A DNA stretch of 64,000 nt, from positions 186,001-250,000 of the forward strand of contig WKFJ01000036.1 in the NCBI GenBank assembly GCA_014872785.1. The letters run 5' to 3'. The position numbers were made by a program, and so were the translations under genes. The stretch comes from Alteromonadaceae bacterium. Its GTDB lineage: Bacteria > Pseudomonadota > Gammaproteobacteria > Enterobacterales > Alteromonadaceae. This document shows, piece by piece, positions 31,360 to 41,300 of the stretch (positions are counted from its first letter, which is position 1; each line of letters starts with the position of its first letter). The notes beneath the pieces were generated by a model. The model saw only the letters and a program-made list of their open reading frames with translations, made no database searches and was not told the origin of the DNA.

Positions 31360-32634
31360 CTAGTCCTCTAGCAATCCTGCAATCAGCCTAATACCTTGCG
31401 CAGTTGCGCCCGCCGGACGTATGTCCGTCGCCTTGTCGTTATAGGCTGCTGCTAAATCAATGTGTAACCAACCCTTGCCTTCATTGGCCACAAATCGAGA
31501 AAGGAAGCCTGCAGCATTACTGGCACCGCCGGCACCACCGCCTTTTTGTGGGCGACTATTTGCGGTATCCGCAAAAGCGGACGGGCAGTTGTCTTTGTGC
31601 CATGGCTCAAGGGGCAAAGACCAAACAGGTTCGTTCACAACTTGCGCTTTTGCTTGTGCTTTTTCACGCAACGCTTCATCCATCGTGAATAATGCATTGT
31701 ATTCACCACCCACGGCGACCACTGCAGCACCGGTTAATGTAGCAGCATCTATTATTTGCTGCGGAGCCGCTTCGCTAGCGGCCATTAAACCATCTGCTAA
31801 TACAAGCCTGCCTTCTGCATCAGTATTAACGATTTCAACGGTTGTCCCATTTTTGTAGGTAATAATATCGCCGAGTTTGTAAGCGTGACCACTTATCAGG
31901 TTTTCCGCGCAGCACAGATATAGTTTGGTGCGCACACTAAGGCCATTCATAATGGCTAACCCTAAGGCGCCTGTCACTGTAGCAGCGCCTCCCATATCAC
32001 ATTTCATTGCGAGCATGCCCTCGCTCGATTTGATGCTGTAGCCACCGCTGTCGAATGTAATTCCTTTGCCGACAAGTGCGGTATAAACAGGTGCGTTAAC
32101 GTCTCCGGTTGGATTGTAGTCTACTTCCAATAGCACAGGTGGCCGCTCTGACCCTCTACCGACTTGAAAAATGCCATGCCATCCTGCTTCTTCTAACTGA
32201 GCGCCGACGATAGCCTTAGCCGTGACATGATCTGGAGCAAGGGTTTTTAGCCACTCGGACGCTCTGACACTAAGTGTCTCGGGCGAAATGTTTTCGGGGG
32301 TACCGTTAATCAAATCGCACGTGAATCTGTGTGCAATCAGCATATTGTCTAGCTGTGTTTTGTCTGCATTGTCAACGAAGCTAAAGCTCTTACTGCGAGC
32401 GGGACTTTCAAATGCGGTGGCAAATGCCCATTGCTGTTCAACATTCCATTGACCTTCTAGCGCCACGGATTGGCATAATTGTTCCAGCTTTCTGGCTGCT
32501 CGTTTGATGGTTCTGAGGTCGTTACTGGGTTCTTGAATGTGGATCGTCGCGCCGTTGGCTGAAAATGATAAAGATCCTTTTCCCCATTCGTCTGCTGGGG
32601 GATTTGTGGACAATTGCACTGATAAGTGACTCAT
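31360..32634 (-). CDS. pepB: M17 leucyl aminopeptidase, PepB type
   Basis: 424 residues, the size of PepB rather than of the longer PepA. The metal/active-site motifs of family M17 are visible: VGKGITFDSGGYSIKS (Lys, Asp), MKCDMGGAATVTGA (Asp) and the signature NTDAEGRLVLADGL (Asp, Glu, Arg). It is a cytosolic dinuclear metallo-aminopeptidase that trims N-terminal residues, usually preferring acidic or leucyl peptides in PepB. It is divergent from sfsA. Confidence 0.92.
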   Translation of the reverse strand: MSHLSVQLSTNPPADEWGKGSLSFSANGATIHIQEPSNDLRTIKRAARKLEQLCQSVALEGQWNVEQQWAFATAFESPARSKSFSFVDNADKTQLDNMLIAHRFTCDLINGTPENISPETLSVRASEWLKTLAPDHVTAKAIVGAQLEEAGWHGIFQVGRGSERPPVLLEVDYNPTGDVNAPVYTALVGKGITFDSGGYSIKSSEGMLAMKCDMGGAATVTGALGLAIMNGLSVRTKLYLCCAENLISGHAYKLGDIITYKNGTTVEIVNTDAEGRLVLADGLMAASEAAPQQIIDAATLTGAAVVAVGGEYNALFTMDEALREKAQAKAQVVNEPVWSLPLEPWHKDNCPSAFADTANSRPQKGGGAGGASNAAGFLSRFVANEGKGWLHIDLAAAYNDKATDIRPAGATAQGIRLIAGLLED

Positions 32635-32734
32635 TTCTTTCTCCTTGAAAGCTTCGTCTTTTATGTTGGGTAAGAGTTTGCGACAATGCGCAGCTGTATT
32701 TTAGTCTACGTGAGTCTTGTTACTTTCCTCAACC

Positions 32735-33439
32735 ATGCAGTTTAAATCATCTTTAGTTACTGGCACGTTAATTAAACGCTATAAACGATTTTTCGCCGAC
32801 GTAGAACTCGACGACGGCACCATTGTTACTGCTCATTGTCCGAATACGGGCGCCATGACCGGCTGTGCTGAACCAGGCTATAAGGTGTGGCTAACCAGCA
32901 ACAACGACCCAAAGCGAAAACTCAAATATAGTTGGGAAGTGGCCATTGATAGTGCTGGGCAATTCATTGGGATCAACACCCACAATGCCAACAAGCTAGT
33001 CGAAGAAGCATTAATTCAAGGAAAAATAGCCGAGTTTGCGAGCTGGCCTGAAGTAAAACGAGAGGTTAAGTATGGTCAGGAAAAGAGCAAGATTGATTTC
33101 TTGCTATCCAGCGAAGAGCAGCGATGCTATGTCGAAGTGAAATCCGTAACCTTGCTACAGGATGGCGTTGGTATGTTTCCAGATACCCAAACACAAAGAG
33201 GGCAGAAACATTTGAGAGAACTTATGTCAATTGCTCAGCAAGGTTTTAGTGCGGCTATATTATTTTGTGTGCAGCACACAGGTATTGAGCAGGTAAAAGT
33301 CGCCGATCAGCTAGACCCGATTTACGCAGAATTGATGTTACAGGCAATCAATACTGGCGTTAAGGTCTTGGCGTATGGCTGCGATTTTTCTGAAAAGGGT
33401 ATAGTGCTGAGTCATAAAATACCCTTTATCTCTGGCTAA
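32735..33439 (+). CDS. sfsA: SfsA family protein
   Basis: 234 residues from the ATG at 32735, favoured over a TTG six codons upstream. TGTLIKRYKRFFADVELDDGTIVTAHCPNTGAMTGC and the nuclease-like core KREVKYGQEKSKIDFLLS, YVEVKSVTLL and FPDTQTQRGQKHLREL are characteristic. SfsA was named for sugar-fermentation stimulation; the C-terminal part resembles PD-(D/E)XK nucleases. In many relatives it lies just upstream of dksA, as here. Confidence 0.94.
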   Translation: MQFKSSLVTGTLIKRYKRFFADVELDDGTIVTAHCPNTGAMTGCAEPGYKVWLTSNNDPKRKLKYSWEVAIDSAGQFIGINTHNANKLVEEALIQGKIAEFASWPEVKREVKYGQEKSKIDFLLSSEEQRCYVEVKSVTLLQDGVGMFPDTQTQRGQKHLRELMSIAQQGFSAAILFCVQHTGIEQVKVADQLDPIYAELMLQAINTGVKVLAYGCDFSEKGIVLSHKIPFISG

Positions 33440-33676
33440 ACGCCATCGAGTTAAGCCCAAAGCATTAAAATTCGATTTATTGTGTGACTGTGTATTGAAA
33501 ACGCCAAAAGAAGCACCACATTTGCCCAGCAAAGGATTTTATGTCAATCTGAGATTTTAGTTTAGGCGAGCCATTGCGGTGTCTACGTGCAGCAAATGTT
33601 GCCTGAATATTTTTTTTATGATAACAATAGCCGCCCTTAAAAAGAGGCGAAATAAGTCGTTTAGGAGTATTGGCCA

Positions 33677-34126
33677 ATGCCAACTGGAAAAGAAAGTAAG
33701 TCGCTGGGGCTACTAGCACTCGCTGGTTTGGAAGCCTACCAGGAGAAAGACGGCGAAGAATATATGAATTCTGATCAACTTGAGCACTTCAGGTTGATCT
33801 TATCTGCATGGCGTGATCAACTTCGTGAGGAAGTAGACCGTACTGTGCATCACATGCAAGACGAAGCGGCAAACTTCCCTGATCCAGTGGATAGAGCTGC
33901 TCAGGAAGAAGAGTTCAGTCTCGAACTGAGAACACGTGACCGCGAGCGCAAACTTATTAAAAAGATTGAAAAAACGCTCAAGCGAATCGAAGAAGATGAT
34001 TTTGGGTTCTGTGATTCGTGCGGTATCGAAATCGGCGTGAAGCGCTTAGAGGCTCGCCCTACTGCCGATTTGTGTATCGATTGCAAAACGATGGCTGAAA
34101 TCAAAGAAAAACAGCTTCTCGGATAA
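33677..34126 (+). CDS. dksA: RNA polymerase-binding factor DksA
   Basis: 149 residues. The coiled-coil (about 35-110) carries the tip sequence [11 protein letters not shown] with the key Asp residues, and the C4 zinc finger is [25 protein letters not shown]. DksA enters the secondary channel of RNA polymerase and works with ppGpp to regulate rRNA and amino acid genes. A terminator follows, and gluQ begins directly after it. Confidence 0.97.
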   Translation: MPTGKESKSLGLLALAGLEAYQEKDGEEYMNSDQLEHFRLILSAWRDQLREEVDRTVHHMQDEAANFPDPVDRAAQEEEFSLELRTRDRERKLIKKIEKTLKRIEEDDFGFCDSCGIEIGVKRLEARPTADLCIDCKTMAEIKEKQLLG

Positions 34127-34130
34127 ATTC

Positions 34131-34158
34131 AAAAAGCTGCGCGTGTCGCAGCTTTTTT
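34131..34158 (+). terminator. Terminator between dksA and gluQ
   Basis: Perfect stem AAAAAGCTGCG / CGCAGCTTTTT around CGTGT with a T6 run ending at 34158, only four bases before the gluQ ATG. In Shigella and E. coli an intervening terminator limits gluQ expression from the dksA promoter; the same layout is seen here. Confidence 0.92.
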
Positions 34159-34162
34159 GTTT

Positions 34163-35110
34163 ATGTCACTTGTGGATTGCCCAGTCACATATCTGGAAGG
34201 CGACCGTTACCGCGGTCGTTTCGCTCCCTCACCCTCAGGCAATCTGCACTTTGGCTCTCTGTGTACTTCACTAGCAAGTTATCTGCGCGCCAAACAAAAT
34301 AACGGCCAATGGTTATTGCGTATCGACGATATTGATACTCCTCGAATTGTTCCCGGCTCTGCGCAAAACATTCAAAACACACTGCTGGCACATGGACTCG
34401 TGTGGGACGAAGACGTGTTTTTGCAAAGTGAACAAATTCCGCGATATCGAGATGTACTGTCCTGGTTGGAGTCTCAACAAAAAGTGTATCGATGCAACTG
34501 CTCTCGAAAAGCCATTCGAGCACTTGGCACAAATTACACTGGGGTTTGTCGAGATAAAAGAGACGTTACAGCGCCTTATGCTATTCGATTTAAAAATGAT
34601 CTGGCCATTACGGAATTTGAAGATGTTGTGCAGGGAATGGTCAGCATTGACCAAAACGTTGCCTCAGAAGATTTTGTGCTCTGGCGACGAGACGACCTCG
34701 TTGCTTATCACTTGGCTGCGGCGCTGGATGATATTGAACAAGGAATCACTGAAATTGTGCGAGGAGCAGATCTAATACAACCGAGTGCCTGCCAGTTAAA
34801 TCTTTTTCGTTTGTTCTCGATTCCCTCTCCTAAATATTTACACATACCCGTGGCAGAGTCGAAGAAAGGTTTTAAACTTAGTAAACAGAATCATGCAATT
34901 GAACTAAACAATCAAAATGCGAGAGATAATCTGTTTTATGCGCTTAGATTTATTGGTGCGGCTCCACCGATTGAGCTTCGCACGGCGAGTGTCGATGAAC
35001 TTATTCAATGGGGTATTAGTCATTGGCGTGTGCAAATGTTAGCTAGTTCAACTGCCATTTTATTATCGGAAATTATTGATAATAAAGAATATATAGATTC
35101 AATTTCATGA
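34163..35110 (+). CDS. gluQ: Glutamyl-Q tRNA(Asp) synthetase
   Basis: 315 residues. HIGH-like APSPSGNLHFGSL, the zinc-type YRCNCSRKAI segment, AYHLAAALDDIEQGITEIVRGADL and the KMSKS-like FKLSKQNHA are present, and the tRNA anticodon domain of true GluRS is absent. GluQ-RS attaches glutamate to queuosine in tRNA(Asp). The start is the ATG at 34163; an in-frame TTG at 34157 lies inside the terminator. No ribosome-binding site is visible, so translation may be weak. Confidence 0.93.
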   Translation: MSLVDCPVTYLEGDRYRGRFAPSPSGNLHFGSLCTSLASYLRAKQNNGQWLLRIDDIDTPRIVPGSAQNIQNTLLAHGLVWDEDVFLQSEQIPRYRDVLSWLESQQKVYRCNCSRKAIRALGTNYTGVCRDKRDVTAPYAIRFKNDLAITEFEDVVQGMVSIDQNVASEDFVLWRRDDLVAYHLAAALDDIEQGITEIVRGADLIQPSACQLNLFRLFSIPSPKYLHIPVAESKKGFKLSKQNHAIELNNQNARDNLFYALRFIGAAPPIELRTASVDELIQWGISHWRVQMLASSTAILLSEIIDNKEYIDSIS

Positions 35111-35188
35111 AGCATTGTATTACCATACGCGACCATTTTTTATACAAGATGAGTTTTCGCAGGAGTTCTTCTCATCATTATTAAGGTT

Positions 35189-36559
35189 TTGGACAAAGTT
35201 AAACGTGTTTTCTCGTCTGAGAGTTCTTCTCAGGACGCCGAGCTGGGTGATCTTCACGCCCAAATTATTACCAGAGACGCACACAATATCTCACGTGATG
35301 ATATTAGTGAAAACGCGCTTAAGGTATTGTATCGACTTCACAGTAGCGGCTATGCTGCGTATTTGGTTGGTGGTTGCGTTAGAGATTTATTGCTTGGCCT
35401 AAAGCCCAAAGATTTTGATGTGGTAACAGATGCTACGCCAGAACAAATAAAAGGACTCTTTCGCAATTGCCGCTTAATTGGTCGAAGATTCCGTCTGGCT
35501 CATATCGTTTTTGGGCGAGACGTAATCGAAGTAGCAACCTTTCGCGGACACCACAGCGAATCTGACGCAGGTTCTCATAAAAATGCGCTAAGTCGCCAAG
35601 GAGAGGAAGGGCAGTTACTACGTGATAATGTCTTTGGATCTATCGATGAAGATGCGCAACGTCGCGACTTTACCGTTAACGCCATGTACTACAATATTGC
35701 GGATTATTCGATCGCTGACTACGCGGGCGGGGTTGACGCGCTAAAAGCGAAAGAGATCGCTTTAATGGGAGACCCCGAAACGCGTTATCGCGAAGATCCT
35801 GTGCGAATGTTACGCGCGGTGCGTTTTGCGGCTAAACTGGACTTTAGCATTAGTAAAAATACCGAAGCCAAAATCCCCGAATTGGCGAATTTATTGTCGA
35901 ATGTGCCTCCTGCACGTCTTTTCGAAGAAGTTTCTAAATTATTCTTAAGCGGTAACGCGGTAGCAACCTTCCGTTTGATGCAGAGATATCACTTGTTTGG
36001 AGAATTGTTCCCGCAGGTTCAGCCGCTTTTGGAGAATACTGCGGGACGAGAATACCGTTTTATTGAGAAAGTACTGCTCAATACGGATAACCGCATCAAT
36101 AGTGGCCTTCGAGTCACCCCAGCATTCTTCTATGCCGCCATTTTGTGGTATGCCGTCGAAGAACGCGTGCAGCAACACATTTTTGAAGGCGGCTTCAACC
36201 ACCACGATGCCTTTAACCTCTCGATGAATGATGTGTTGGTTCGCCAGGTTGAAAGAATAGCTATTCCTAAACGCTTTTCGACTGGGATTCGTGATATTTG
36301 GATGTTGCAAAAAAGACTGGCTAAGCGCTTTGGAAAGCGTGCTTATATGTCTTTGGAACATCCGAAATTCCGAGCTGGATACGACTTCCTACTCATTCGA
36401 GGAGAAATTGAAGGCGGAGAACTAGAAGAGCTTGCGCACTGGTGGACACAGTTTCAACAGGCTGAATCTGGTAAGCGCAAGAACATGCTCTCCAGTCTTC
36501 GTGGCAACGACGGACGTAAGCGCCGAAGAAGAAAACCCCGTAATTCCTCCAATTCATGA
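35189..36559 (+). CDS. pcnB: Poly(A) polymerase I with non-AUG start
   Basis: About 456 residues. The nucleotidyltransferase core YLVGGCVRDLLLGLKPKDFDVVTDATPEQIK has the GG and DxD motifs. RRFRLAHIVFG, RDFTVNAMYYNI and YREDPVRMLRAVRFAAKL follow, and the C-terminus is very basic. It adds poly(A) tails that promote RNA decay. Between the in-frame TGA at 35150 and the conserved region there is no ATG or GTG. TTG at 35189 is the only standard alternative, with a poorly spaced AAGG. ATT at 35177 or 35180 lies 11-14 bases after AGGAG (35161-35165). E. coli pcnB is known to start at AUU. folK overlaps its end by four bases. Confidence 0.93.
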   Translation: MDKVKRVFSSESSSQDAELGDLHAQIITRDAHNISRDDISENALKVLYRLHSSGYAAYLVGGCVRDLLLGLKPKDFDVVTDATPEQIKGLFRNCRLIGRRFRLAHIVFGRDVIEVATFRGHHSESDAGSHKNALSRQGEEGQLLRDNVFGSIDEDAQRRDFTVNAMYYNIADYSIADYAGGVDALKAKEIALMGDPETRYREDPVRMLRAVRFAAKLDFSISKNTEAKIPELANLLSNVPPARLFEEVSKLFLSGNAVATFRLMQRYHLFGELFPQVQPLLENTAGREYRFIEKVLLNTDNRINSGLRVTPAFFYAAILWYAVEERVQQHIFEGGFNHHDAFNLSMNDVLVRQVERIAIPKRFSTGIRDIWMLQKRLAKRFGKRAYMSLEHPKFRAGYDFLLIRGEIEGGELEELAHWWTQFQQAESGKRKNMLSSLRGNDGRKRRRRKPRNSSNS

Positions 36560-37062
36560 CAACACGCGCATACATTGGGGTGGGCAGTAATCTTAGTGAC
36601 CCTATCGCTAAGGCGAAAAATGGCATTGAGGCTATTGCGGCGCTACCGGAAGTGGTGACCATTGCGAGCTCATCATTATATTCTAGTCGGCCTATGGGGC
36701 CGCAATCACAACCTGATTATGTCAATGCAGTGGTGATGATCGAAACGACATTTTCATGTCCGGAATTACTAAAAGCACTGCAAACAATAGAATTGAATTA
36801 TGGTCGAGTACGCAAAGAAGAACGTTGGGGGGCTCGCACGTTGGATTTGGACATTTTGTTGTTCGGAGACGATGAAATAAATGAACCAGATCTCATCGTG
36901 CCACACTATGGTATGAAGCAACGCGAATTTGTATTATTGCCACTTTTTGAACTTTCTCCCTCACTCGTCTTTCCTGATGGCAGCGAGCTGTCTCGATTAG
37001 CTAGCGATATCGACCGAAATGGTCTCGAAGTTATTGAGAATCCACCGCAAAACTTGAATTAA
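36556..37062 (+). CDS. folK: HPPK, 6-hydroxymethyl-dihydropterin pyrophosphokinase
   Basis: 168 residues. YIGVGSNLSDP, the SSLYSSRPMGPQSQPDYVNAVV loop, RVRKEERWGARTLDLDILLFGD (HPPK signature with paired Asp for Mg) and VPHYGMKQREFVLLPL are intact. It transfers pyrophosphate from ATP in folate synthesis. It overlaps pcnB through ATGA, so it is translationally coupled. Confidence 0.96.
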   Translation: MTTRAYIGVGSNLSDPIAKAKNGIEAIAALPEVVTIASSSLYSSRPMGPQSQPDYVNAVVMIETTFSCPELLKALQTIELNYGRVRKEERWGARTLDLDILLFGDDEINEPDLIVPHYGMKQREFVLLPLFELSPSLVFPDGSELSRLASDIDRNGLEVIENPPQNLN

Positions 37063-37146
37063 GAGCTATTCTTCGTATAGTTCGATGTGCGTTTACTAGG
37101 GGCTGTGTAAGCGGCCAAACTACGTATATAGAAAAAAGGGCAGTGT

Positions 37147-37941
37147 ATGAAGAAAGTAACGACAGCAAGTCTGCTTAAAATGAAGCAGAATGGTGAGAAA
37201 ATAACGATGTTAACTGCCTATGACGCCAGTTTTGCCAAATTGTTTGATGAGCAAGGCGTAGATGTAATTTTGGTGGGAGACTCGCTGGGAATGGTTCTGA
37301 AGGGGGATGACGATACCCTCAGCGTGACCGTATCTGATATCGCCTATCACACAACGGCTGTGAACAAGGGTACCAACAGAACCATGCTTATCGCCGATAT
37401 GCCATTTATGAGCTATGCCACTAAGGAGCAAACATTTGCAAATGCTGCAAAACTGATGGCAGCTGGTGCCAATATGGTAAAACTGGAAGGCGGAGATTGG
37501 CTGTTAGAGTCTATCAGTGCCTTGGTTGAGCGTGGCATTCCAGTTTGTGGGCATTTGGGGCTAACACCTCAAAGTGTAAACATTTTTGGTGGCTTTAAAG
37601 TACAAGGAAGAGAACAAGAGCAGGCCGATAAAATCATTGCCGATGCGCTGCACCTGCAACAGGCTGGCGTGCAACTATTAGTCTTAGAATGTGTACCTAC
37701 AGATCTTGCCGGCATGATTGCCGACAAATTAACTATTCCAGTCATTGGTATAGGTGCAGGAAACAAAACGGATGGGCAAGTCCTGGTAATGCACGATATG
37801 TTTGGCATAAGTGCCAACTACATGCCTAAATTCTCCAAGAATTATTTGATCGAAGGTGGCGATATGCGCAAAGCCGTAGAGCTATATATCAACGAAGTTA
37901 AATCCGGAGTGTTTCCTTCGGAAAAGCACAGTTTTAACTGA
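37147..37941 (+). CDS. panB: Ketopantoate hydroxymethyltransferase
   Basis: 264 residues. [33 protein letters not shown] holds the metal-binding Asp, and [21 protein letters not shown] and [19 protein letters not shown] follow. PanB makes ketopantoate from 2-ketoisovalerate and methylene-THF, the first step toward pantothenate. It is followed 14 bases later by panC. Confidence 0.97.
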   Translation: MKKVTTASLLKMKQNGEKITMLTAYDASFAKLFDEQGVDVILVGDSLGMVLKGDDDTLSVTVSDIAYHTTAVNKGTNRTMLIADMPFMSYATKEQTFANAAKLMAAGANMVKLEGGDWLLESISALVERGIPVCGHLGLTPQSVNIFGGFKVQGREQEQADKIIADALHLQQAGVQLLVLECVPTDLAGMIADKLTIPVIGIGAGNKTDGQVLVMHDMFGISANYMPKFSKNYLIEGGDMRKAVELYINEVKSGVFPSEKHSFN

Positions 37942-37955
37942 TATAGAGTGTACTT

Positions 37956-38807
37956 ATGCAAAGAATTTCAGACATTCTTCCTCTCAGAGAACAGCGTCGT
38001 AAATGGCAAATTGACGGCAAGGTCATCGGTTTTGTACCTACCATGGGAAACCTACATCAGGGGCATTTGCAACTCGTAAAAGAGGCAAAAAAAGTGTGTG
38101 ATGTGGTGGTCGTCTCCATTTTCGTTAACCCAATGCAATTCGGGCCTAGTGAGGATCTAGATGCGTACCCAAGAACACTAGAGCAGGACTCTCAATATTT
38201 GGAAGAGCTGGGTGTAGATTGTCTGTTTACTCCAAGAGCCAAAGATATTTATGCGAGGGGATTAGAGCAACAAACCTTTGTCGAGGTGCCTGGCATTTCA
38301 TATATGATTTGTGGTGCCAGTCGACCGGGGCATTTTCGCGGTGTGGCGACTATCGTTTGTAAGTTGTTCAACATGGTGCAACCAAATCACGCTTTTTTCG
38401 GTGAGAAAGACTTTCAACAGCTGCAAGTTATCAAAGCAATGGTGCAAGACTTATCCATGAACTTAAAAATTCATGGAGTACCGACCGTCAGGGAAGCAGA
38501 TGGTTTAGCGATGAGCAGTCGCAATGGCTACTTGACCGAAAGTGAACGTAAAGTCGCTCCAATCTTATATCAATCAATGCTCAAACTTTCAGAGCAAATT
38601 GTCGCTGGAAGACGCGACTTCAGAAAGTTAATCAATGAGCACTCACTTACTTTGTATAACTCGGGTTTCAAGACGGATTATATTGAGATTCGCTCTGCTG
38701 ACACCTTGTTACAACCAGGTCATGAAGACACTGAGTTGGTCATCTTAGCGGCCGCTTTTCTCGGAAAGACACGTCTGATAGATAATATTCCGGTATCGTT
38801 GGAGTAG
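37956..38807 (+). CDS. panC: Pantothenate synthetase
   Basis: 283 residues. The HIGH-like [54 protein letters not shown] and the KMSKS-like [11 protein letters not shown] are present. PanC condenses pantoate with beta-alanine using ATP. Its beta-alanine would normally come from the adjacent panP product, which is interrupted here. Confidence 0.97.
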   Translation: MQRISDILPLREQRRKWQIDGKVIGFVPTMGNLHQGHLQLVKEAKKVCDVVVVSIFVNPMQFGPSEDLDAYPRTLEQDSQYLEELGVDCLFTPRAKDIYARGLEQQTFVEVPGISYMICGASRPGHFRGVATIVCKLFNMVQPNHAFFGEKDFQQLQVIKAMVQDLSMNLKIHGVPTVREADGLAMSSRNGYLTESERKVAPILYQSMLKLSEQIVAGRRDFRKLINEHSLTLYNSGFKTDYIEIRSADTLLQPGHEDTELVILAAAFLGKTRLIDNIPVSLE

Positions 38808-38819
38808 CTTAGCTACTCC
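38801..38819. terminator. Hairpin between converging panC and panP
   Basis: GGAGTAGC / GCTACTCC with a three-base loop overlaps the panC stop. It lies between converging genes but has no T run, so it is only a possible terminator. Confidence 0.4.
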
Positions 38820-38824
38820 GATTG

Positions 38825-40426
38825 TTACGCGATCTGTTGGTAGACTCGTGAGCCTTTTGCGTACTGTTTTTGCTCTTCCAGTATATCTTTAAGATCCTGC
38901 TCGGTCGTAAGTGGGTTCGCCAAAATAACTCGGAAAACTGTAATCGCCTGATTAGGATATTTGGGCACTTCTATGCGCGTCCGAGACACGAACGACTTAC
39001 CCGCTTCTCTTTGTTGCTTTTGCACCTTAACGGTGAGTCTGTTGAGGGCTTCGTTGAGCGCATCTTGCTGTTGGATGTCCACTTCAACTAATCGTTTTTG
39101 CAGTGCATTTGGACAGATACGATAAGTCAAAATACACAAGGTTGGGTCGGTTACTAGCTCAAACTCTGGATCGTCGTTAATGAGTTTGGCAAACAGATTG
39201 GCCTTTTCAATGCTTCTGTTAATCAACAGTTCATAACCTTGGCGACCAATAATGTGCAATGCAGAATAAACTAACATTGCCATACCATTTCGCGACCCTT
39301 CCAGCGTGGTTGCGCCTAAATCCTTGGAACCTGCACGTAAGATATACTGGGCGTGGTGGCGTACCGTATTACTGTCCTTGGGGTTTTTAAACAACACCAT
39401 GCCTGCACCCATTGGCACATACATTTGCTTGTGAGCATCGATGGTAACTGAGTCTGCCCGCTCAATTCCTTTTAACAGATGGCGATGGTTGTTGGAAAAC
39501 AACGTAGTGCCACCCCAAGCCGCGTCGACGTGAAAATGGCAATCAAGCTCCTGACAAACATCGGCAAGTTCATCGAGAGGGTCGATATGTCCTGTCTCTG
39601 TGGTGCCCGCTACGCCGACAATTGAAAGCAGTTTAATGCCTTTTTCTGCCAGCTTCTTGCCTTCTGCCAATGCCTGTTGAGGGCTGAGCGTTTGACTTGG
39701 GCAGTCAAGGGTAATCAGTTGCTCTCGACCGATACCAAGAATATCGGCAGCTTTAGACAGTGAATAATGACCGCGTTTTGAACACAAAATGGCAAGGTTG
39801 TTATAGCCATAGTGTTGCAGGCCTGCAGCTAAACCCGCTCGCGATACCCCTTTGAAATTATCATCAGGAGCTAGACATTTGTTTCTAGCGACCCACAGAG
39901 CGGTAATATTAGCAACTGTACCCCCGGAGCAAAACGCTCCTAGCGCTTGTTGAGAGCTGTGCAGATTTAATTGATAAAAGTCATCCGATTCTTGATAAAT
40001 CAGCTGATGTAACATGCCTAATACTTGCCGTTCAAGCGGGGTAAAGGCTTTAGATGTTTCAATCTTAACGGGGTTTTGATTGAGGCCTACTAGGAGTTTT
40101 GCGAGTGAAAGATGAAAGTGTGGTTAGGCCGTCGTCATATGACCGATAAAGGTAGGCGATGACGTGTTTACCGAATTAGCAACTAATTTATCGAGTAGAT
40201 GTTCTGTGTGGTCTGAAACGAATTGCGGATTTTCAGGTACTTGGAAATCTGAAAAGTCCTGCTCGATTTGCTCCAAAGAACGTGCGCGAGCAACGACGTG
40301 TTGCTTTAAAAATTCCGCCAAATTATTGGATAATTGGCGTTCAATTTGTGCCAATTTGGAGTCTTCTTGCTCCGGAACTGTGAAGATGCGATATAAATGC
40401 TCGACACTGGCTTCAGCTTGTTTCAC
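38825..40426 (-). pseudogene. panP: PLP-dependent aspartate 1-decarboxylase PanP, interrupted by TAA
   Basis: From a GTG at 40426 the minus-strand frame gives an N-terminal PanP segment (RIFTVPEQEDSKLAQIE, FVSDHTEHLLDKLV, SSPTFIGHMTTA) and hits TAA at 40124-40126. The same frame then continues without another stop through LAKLLVGLNQNPVKIETSKAF and TPLERQVLGMLHQLIYQ into the group II decarboxylase domain, with DAAWGG and the PLP Lys in SVTIDAHKQMYVPMGAGM, to 38825. The restored protein is about 534 residues, the PanP size. A Leu normally follows HMT-A in this family, so TTA to TAA would explain the stop. The longest uninterrupted piece (38825-40015) lacks about 137 N-terminal residues. Confidence 0.85.
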
Positions 40427-40579
40427 TCATTCTTCTCAAACGATCGTTTAACTCGCGACTCTAACCTTAATTAACGCTAGATTCAATTTTAGCAAGGGTT
40501 GCAGCGCCCTTTTGACTATATATTAGACAAAAATAAGCGCTCTGCTATATTCATAGAGTAATTAAGAATAAGTATTGAT

Positions 40580-41296
40580 ATGCACGTTCAGGAAGTAAGT
40601 GATGGGTTCAGCATGGAACAAATCGTTCCATACTTTCAGCCCATTATAGATGTAAAGACCCAACGAGTATGGTGTTACGAGTGTTTAGCCAGACTCATGT
40701 ATGACGCTGATAGAACTTTTCTACCGAGTGATTTTTTGTATCTTGTCGATAAAACGCAATGTAACTCCGAACTTACGCAACATATTTTCCGCCAAGCCGC
40801 AGAATACTTTCGCTTTCACCAGGTAAATTGGGGCGTCAACATTACTGCTGACGATATCTGTAGTCCGGCAACTGTACATTTTTTAAAATCGTTCTTACAC
40901 GATTATCCCAATGCGCATCGCGTCACTTTAGAGGTGCAAGCGAGTACCGTTTTTGACTATATCGATGAGTTCAGAGCATTTATGTTGGTATGTAAAGCCT
41001 TAGATATTCAGCTGATCATTGATAATTTTGGTGGACTTGCATCAAATATTCCTACGATATTAGCCTTCCCCATTGATGGTATTAAAATTGACAGTAAGTT
41101 AATTACTGATTTAGCGGCCAGTAATAAGTGTAAGCATAAACTAACTTCTGCTTTGGATACCGCAGCGAAAAATGATGTAGCGATTATCGCTGAGCACATT
41201 GAGGACGAACAAACTTGGCGAAGTGTGTCCAATTTACCGATTCAATATGGACAGGGTTTTTACATTTCTCATCCCACTCAAAACGTAACTCAATAA
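40580..41296 (+). CDS. Stand-alone EAL-like protein, probably inactive
   Basis: 238 residues forming only an EAL fold. Substrate and metal motifs are altered: YECLARL in place of EALLR, the conserved Asn kept in VNITAD, Glu kept in LEVQAS, but DDFG becomes DNFGG and AEGVE becomes AEHIE. Lys in GIKIDSKL and Gln in YGQGFYIS remain. Loss of the second Asp of DDFG usually abolishes c-di-GMP hydrolysis, so a binding or protein-interaction role is more likely. It is divergent from panP and convergent with the GlxA-type regulator. Confidence 0.85.
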   Translation: MHVQEVSDGFSMEQIVPYFQPIIDVKTQRVWCYECLARLMYDADRTFLPSDFLYLVDKTQCNSELTQHIFRQAAEYFRFHQVNWGVNITADDICSPATVHFLKSFLHDYPNAHRVTLEVQASTVFDYIDEFRAFMLVCKALDIQLIIDNFGGLASNIPTILAFPIDGIKIDSKLITDLAASNKCKHKLTSALDTAAKNDVAIIAEHIEDEQTWRSVSNLPIQYGQGFYISHPTQNVTQ

Positions 41297-41300
41297 GCCA

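Noticed and set aside
38825..40426. PanP as two separate subunits
   Set aside because: The linking segment (about 40016-40123) is open in the same frame and carries conserved PanP sequence, and the downstream Met at 40015 has no convincing start context.
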